Assembly: GCF_014256275.1 (NCBI RefSeq)
Contig: NZ_JACCFE010000002.1
Coordinates: 2,046,001-2,110,000, forward strand
Length of the DNA: 64,000 nt
Direction of reading: 5' to 3'
Source: Rhodococcus sp. 4CII
Lineage (GTDB): Bacteria; Actinomycetota; Actinomycetes; Mycobacteriales; Mycobacteriaceae
Numbering within the stretch: the stretch's first letter is position 1; each line of letters begins with the position of its first letter. The position numbers and the translations under genes are program-made. Under the pieces are notes generated by a model, which saw only the letters and a program-made list of their open reading frames with translations, did no database searches and had not been told where the DNA came from. Positions 60,936-64,000 of this stretch are shown piece by piece.

Positions 60936-61466
60936 TTACTTGTCGAACTCGATCGTCGGCATGAGTTCCTCCGCGCGCGCCGAGACCGTCTCGAGCAGGG
61001 GCGACCGGGGCCTGTCGGCCCACGCCAGCGCACCGCGAATACGGTGACATCCGCCGTCCGTGGGCACGACGACGGAGTTCGACGGCCCCGGTGCGATGGG
61101 AGCTGGGATCAGCGACACCCCCCCCCGACGGACGGTGCGGGCGAACTGCGGCAGCTTCGACTGTCCGTACGCACCGCTGAATCGACCCGCACGCGGCCCT
61201 CCTCCGCCGGATTGCCCACCGACGCCGACTGCTCGGCCCAGGCAACGGCTTTCAGCGCGGCCCGGCACGGCACGAGAAACTGCTCGCCCGGCGGTCAGCC
61301 GAATCGGTTGCGTTCCGCGGTCGAACAGCGTCACTCCGAGATGCCTCTCCAACTGCTCGATCTGCTGACTGACGGCGGCTGGGCCATGCGCAACGACGCG
61401 GCGGCCCGGCCGTAGTTCGACATTTCGGCTACGGCGACGAACACGCGCATCCAGCGGATCTCCATG
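60936..61466 (-). pseudogene. LysR-family regulator pseudogene
   Basis: Pieces of a LysR-type regulator lie in different minus-strand frames. From ATG 61466 reads the helix-turn-helix MEIRWMRVFVAVAEMSNYGRAAA; the continuation ERHLGVTLFDRGTQPIRLTAGR is in another frame (to about 61250); then SGAYGQSKLPQFARTVRR near 61150-61210, and the C-terminal RGALAWADRPRSPLLETVSARAEEL near 60955-61035. The total is 531 bases against about 900 for a full gene, so the effector domain has lost an internal part and several frameshifts are present. Nothing else is seen in this stretch. Confidence 0.8.
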
Positions 61467-61577
61467 CCCGCACCCCTATGTGGTGCGCAATCCGACGTTT
61501 GATTGCGATTGGCTCTCGGTCTGTTTGCCGGGTTCGAGGGCTGGGTACATGAACAACACGACTGCTGGGAGTAGCCA

Positions 61578-61892
61578 ATGGACACCATGACCATCATCTG
61601 GATCATCGTCGCGATCGTCGTCGTACTCGCTGTGATCGCACTGCTCGTTGCGGCATCACGCAAGCGCAACGAGCGCCGCCATCAGGAGGCCGACAGCATC
61701 CGCGCGAAGGCGCAGGAGCAGACGTCCGTCGTCGAGAAGCGCGAAGCGCTGGCGGAGGAAACCGCGGCCAATGCACGGAAGGTGCAGGCAGAAGCCGAGG
61801 CCAAGGCCGCGGAAGCGAAGCGGCTGCAGGTCGATGCGCAGACGCATCGGAACACGGCGACCACGTCCCGTGACGACCTGAAGCACGAGTGA
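61578..61892 (+). CDS. Small membrane protein with coiled-coil tail
   Basis: 104 residues: one N-terminal helix (TIIWIIVAIVVVLAVIALLVAA), a basic stop-transfer patch (RKRNERRHQ) and a charged Ala/Glu/Lys-rich coiled coil to the end. Type-I-like orientation with the coiled coil inside is expected. ATG 61578 is preceded by GGGAG. It overlaps the next short gene by GTGA. Similar small proteins occur in rhodococci and mycobacteria, without known role. Confidence 0.78.
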   Translation: MDTMTIIWIIVAIVVVLAVIALLVAASRKRNERRHQEADSIRAKAQEQTSVVEKREALAEETAANARKVQAEAEAKAAEAKRLQVDAQTHRNTATTSRDDLKHE

Positions 61893-62068
61893 AGCGGGCC
61901 GACGAACTCGATCCGCACGTGAAGACGACGGATACCCCGTCGACCGACGCCCGGACCACCGATGCCCGCACCGCCGACACCGGGTCCGCCACCCCTCGGA
62001 CCAATGGCACAACCTCCACGAATACCCATGGAGCGCACACGAAGCCGACGGACACCACGTCGACGTAA
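61889..62068 (+). CDS. 59-residue Thr/Asp-rich hydrophilic peptide, translationally coupled
   Basis: GTG 61889 overlaps the TGA of the coiled-coil gene (GTGA) and reads 59 codons to TAA 62066-62068. The product is polar and low-complexity, with repeated TDT, TDA and TTD steps (TPSTDARTTDARTADTGS) and no membrane segment. Coupling is the main evidence; composition suggests a disordered linker or cytosolic peptide. A carry-over of a longer original gene by frameshift is another possibility, since it continues the hydrophilic tail. Confidence 0.5.
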   Translation: MKRADELDPHVKTTDTPSTDARTTDARTADTGSATPRTNGTTSTNTHGAHTKPTDTTST

Positions 62069-62125
62069 CTTTTCAGTACGACACGTGCACCGGCCCGGCG
62101 CCGGCGCCCACACGGGAGGTCGGTA

Positions 62126-62332
62126 ATGCGGATCGGACGGCTCGTGACGCTCATCGTGATCATCTGGCTGATCATCGGTGCGGTTGCCGTGTGGCAGCGA
62201 GGCTATTTCAAGGACACGACGGCCGACTGCGCCAGCGCCGGAACGATTGCCGTCACCGTCCTCGCCGGCCCACTCAACTACGCGGGTGTGAATCCGAAGA
62301 TCAATTGTGAAGTGCCGCAACCGAGTCAGTAG
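62126..62332 (+). CDS. Small membrane protein
   Basis: 68 residues: one helix (VTLIVIIWLIIGAVAVW) followed by an extracytoplasmic tail with two Cys (TADCASAG and KINCEVP) that may pair, and a small hydrophobic patch. ATG 62126 is preceded by GGGAGG. Found between two other tiny genes on the same strand. No function known. Confidence 0.78.
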   Translation: MRIGRLVTLIVIIWLIIGAVAVWQRGYFKDTTADCASAGTIAVTVLAGPLNYAGVNPKINCEVPQPSQ

Positions 62333-62365
62333 CTCCAGCCCGCCCAACCGAAAAGAGGGAACACT

Positions 62366-62521
62366 GTGATCGTTCTCGGAATCATCCTGCTGGTCATCGG
62401 CCTCGTCGCGGGGATCTCGATCCTCACGACGATCGGGATCATCCTTCTCGTGATCGGCCTCGTCCTACTCCTGCTGGGCACGACCGGCCGCGCGGTGGGT
62501 GGGCGGAAGTACTGGTATTGA
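62366..62521 (+). CDS. 51-residue two-helix membrane peptide (DUF6131-like)
   Basis: GTG 62366, with GAGGGA five bases upstream, gives 51 residues: two hydrophobic helices (VLGIILLVIGLVAGI and IGIILLVIGLVLLLLG) joined by a short turn, ending GRAVGGRKYWY. The pattern fits the DUF6131 family of tiny actinobacterial membrane peptides. It ends a cluster of four very small genes (61578-62521). Confidence 0.72.
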   Translation: MIVLGIILLVIGLVAGISILTTIGIILLVIGLVLLLLGTTGRAVGGRKYWY

Positions 62522-62555
62522 CGTCGACGTACCCTTCGCCGGCGCAGTAGCCTAC

Positions 62556-62592
62556 ATCCATCAATCATTGACATTGTCAACGATTGATGGAT
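62556..62592 (+). promoter_or_regulatory. 37-bp near-perfect palindromic operator before the acyl-CoA dehydrogenase gene
   Basis: Arms run outward from 62574; 17 of 18 positions per arm pair. The core reads TTGACATTGTCAA and the flanks ATCCATCAATC and GATTGATGGAT. It is 58 bases upstream of ATG 62651, where a TetR- or GntR-type repressor of fatty-acid genes would bind. A diverged copy is at 63852-63874. Confidence 0.68.
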
Positions 62593-62650
62593 AGGTTTCT
62601 TTCGAGCAGGTATGCGTGCGCCGTACGCATGCCGACGAAAGGAGCCTTGC

Positions 62651-63817
62651 ATGACCTCGGTTGCACTGCAGCGGAACATCTTCGACGACGATCACGATGC
62701 GTTCCGGGAGACGGTCCGCCGATTCGCCGAACGTGACGTCGCGCCTCGACTGCGTGAGTGGGCAGATGCGGGGCAGGTCGACCGCGACATCTACCGCCAG
62801 GCCGGCAAACTCGGACTACTCGGGATCAACGTCGAGGAACGATTCGCCGGAGGCGGTACCGACGACTTCCGGTTCAACGCCATCGTCATCGAGGAGTTGT
62901 GCCGTGTCGGCGCACCGGCCGTGGTGATGGGCCTGGCGGGAATCAACGATCTCGTCACGCCGTACCTCGTGTCGCTGGCGAGCGACGAGCAGAAGCATCG
63001 ATTCCTGACCCCGCTGTGCACCGGCGAGAAGATCGGCGCCATCGCCATGACGGAGCCGGGTGCGGGCAGCGACCTGGCCGCGATCTCCACGACCGCCCTG
63101 CGCGACGGCGACGAACTGGTCCTGAACGGCACCAAGATCTTCATCAGCAACGGAATGCTCGCCGATTTCGTGATCGTAGCGGCCAAGACAGATCCCGCCG
63201 CGGGCAAGAAGGGCGTGAGCCTGCTGGTGGTCGAAGACGGAGTGGCGGGATTCACCCGGAACGGACCACTCCACAAGGTGGGCCTGGCAGCGCAGGACAC
63301 CGCGGAACTCGTGTTCGACGATGTTCGCGTCCCCCTCGGGAACGTCCTCGGCGAAGTGAACGACGGCTTCGGCTACCTGCGCCACAATCTGCCCCAGGAA
63401 CGCCTGAGCGTGGCGGTGACGTCGATGGCGTCGATGCGGCGCACCTTCGACCAGGCGCTGGCGTACAGCTGCGACCGCACGGCGTTCGGCAGGCGGGTGG
63501 CCGACTTCCAGGCCAACCGCTTCTACCTCGCGGAACTCGCCACCGAGATCGAGATCGCGCAGTGTTTCACCGACCGCTGCATCCTCGACGCCGCGCACGG
63601 CACGCTCGACGAGGTGACCGCGGCGATGGCCAAGTGGTGGATCACCGAATTGCAGCAGCGCGTCGTCCAGCGCGCGGTGCAGCTGCACGGCGGCTACGGC
63701 TACATGCGGGAATACGACGTCGCACAGGACTACCTCGACTGCCGCGGCGGGCCGATCTACGCCGGAACCACCGAGATCATGAAGGAAATCATCGGGCGCA
63801 AGCTCACACGGGCCTAG
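62651..63817 (+). CDS. Acyl-CoA dehydrogenase
   Basis: 388 residues, the normal size. N-terminal RRFAERDVAPRLREWADAG, middle-domain AIAMTEPGAGSDLAAI and GTKIFISNGMLAD, and C-terminal VQLHGGYGYMREYDVAQDYLD followed by PIYAGTTEIMKEIIGRKL. It uses FAD to make enoyl-CoA, probably in beta-oxidation of a fatty or branched acid. ATG 62651 has AAAGGAG upstream; the frame opens earlier without support. It shares its palindromic operator type with the gene starting at 63939, so the two are likely co-regulated. Confidence 0.92.
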   Translation: MTSVALQRNIFDDDHDAFRETVRRFAERDVAPRLREWADAGQVDRDIYRQAGKLGLLGINVEERFAGGGTDDFRFNAIVIEELCRVGAPAVVMGLAGINDLVTPYLVSLASDEQKHRFLTPLCTGEKIGAIAMTEPGAGSDLAAISTTALRDGDELVLNGTKIFISNGMLADFVIVAAKTDPAAGKKGVSLLVVEDGVAGFTRNGPLHKVGLAAQDTAELVFDDVRVPLGNVLGEVNDGFGYLRHNLPQERLSVAVTSMASMRRTFDQALAYSCDRTAFGRRVADFQANRFYLAELATEIEIAQCFTDRCILDAAHGTLDEVTAAMAKWWITELQQRVVQRAVQLHGGYGYMREYDVAQDYLDCRGGPIYAGTTEIMKEIIGRKLTRA

Positions 63818-63851
63818 CTGCCCGAGCGCGGAAGCGTTGTCGATCTCTTCC

Positions 63852-63874
63852 ATTGACATCTTCAATGATTAATG
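63852..63874 (+). promoter_or_regulatory. Second copy of the TTGACAT..TCAA operator
   Basis: ATTGACATCTTCAATGATTAATG matches 62568-62590 in most positions once aligned; pieces ATTGA and TCAAT form the inverted core around 63859. It lies between the acyl-CoA dehydrogenase stop and the next start, 65 bases before ATG 63939, so the downstream gene seems to have its own promoter under the same regulator. Confidence 0.5.
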
Positions 63875-63938
63875 TTTAATTGTGATCCGCGCTACATGCG
63901 CGATCCACTCTGATGTCCCGCTCGGCCAAGGAGTATCG

Positions 63939-64000
63939 ATGACGGTCACCGCCACCGCCGGCACCATGTCGGCCACCCGCCGCAAGAAGGAAGTTCGCAG
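63939..64000 (+). CDS. Unidentified gene, 5' end only
   Basis: ATG 63939 with AAGGAG (63928-63933) opens a frame MTVTATAGTMSATRRKKEVR that leaves the window. Only 20 residues are visible, too few to name it. From its operator it is expected to belong with acyl-CoA metabolism. Confidence 0.55.
   Translation, partial: MTVTATAGTMSATRRKKEVR

Noticed and set aside
1..64000. tRNA, rRNA, insertion sequence, prophage or toxin-antitoxin genes
   Set aside because: No cloverleaf, rRNA stretch, transposase, integrase or phage structural motif recognised on either strand by eye; a tRNAscan or profile search would be needed to exclude small ones.

Overview
The window reads as the chromosome of a mycolic-acid-containing actinobacterium, most like Rhodococcus (R. 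jostii/opacus group; inference). The evidence is high G+C with strong G/C third-codon bias, frequent GTG starts, lipobox lipoproteins, and a gene order that follows a mycobacterial chromosome: lpqI, a DUF2613 peptide, aftD, an acyltransferase, a DUF3068 protein, a GT-C-like membrane protein, a GT4 glycosyltransferase, a methyltransferase, an aldehyde dehydrogenase, pckA, two GTPases, trmB, a NYN protein, mmpL3, an AI-2E-type permease and a UPF0104 protein. From memory this matches M. tuberculosis Rv0237 down to about Rv0204. I see no insertion sequence, prophage, CRISPR array, rRNA or tRNA.

Layout. 1-2.1 kb: 5' part of an lpqI-like glycosidase lipoprotein (minus), a universal stress protein and an isochorismate synthase. 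2.2-15.3 kb: cell-envelope block with a DUF2613 peptide, the arabinosyltransferase AftD, a TmaT-like acyltransferase, DUF3068, a polysaccharide flippase that I do not recall at this place in mycobacteria, a GT-C-like protein, a GT4 enzyme, a methyltransferase and a ROK kinase. 15.4-19.2 kb: a three-gene operon (phosphotransferase-like, lipocalin-like protein, aldehyde dehydrogenase) behind a perfect KstR-type operator, suggesting steroid or lipid catabolism. 19.2-27.4 kb: CDF transporter, secreted protein, pckA, a Ca-loop protein, a coupled GTPase pair, trmB and NYN. 27.4-36 kb: mmpL3, DUF2339, DUF1707, a MacS-type two-component system and an AI-2E permease. 36-45.6 kb: adenylate cyclase, UPF0104 proteins, a dehalogenase-like hydrolase with a divergent TetR, YceI behind a large palindrome, a peptide transporter, a three-unit palindromic repeat and a TauE/SafE transporter. 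45.6-49.3 kb: two tandem penicillin-binding-protein paralogues, one without any catalytic motif. 49.3-54.9 kb: unknown protein, ABC-F protein with an RBS-pairing leader, deaminase, MerR/aldo-keto reductase/hydrolase operon, VOC protein. 55-64 kb: two acyl-CoA dehydrogenases, a signal-less solute-binding protein, an esterase, a stand-alone TrpF, several hydrolases, a LysR pseudogene, a cluster of tiny membrane proteins, and a palindromic operator motif shared by the second acyl-CoA dehydrogenase and the gene that leaves the window.

How it works together. The best understood part is envelope building: AftD extends arabinan, MmpL3 exports trehalose monomycolate, the acyltransferase and DUF3068 protein belong to families linked to mycolate acetylation and lipomannan maturation, and the PBPs act on peptidoglycan. 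The second theme is lipid/CoA catabolism under TetR-type control (KstR-like sites and a separate shared palindrome). I found no obviously new multi-gene defence or mobile system. The most unusual items are the catalytically dead PBP paralogue, the UPF0104 frame running antisense through yceI, the covarying hairpin repeats, the ABC-F leader and the shared operators.
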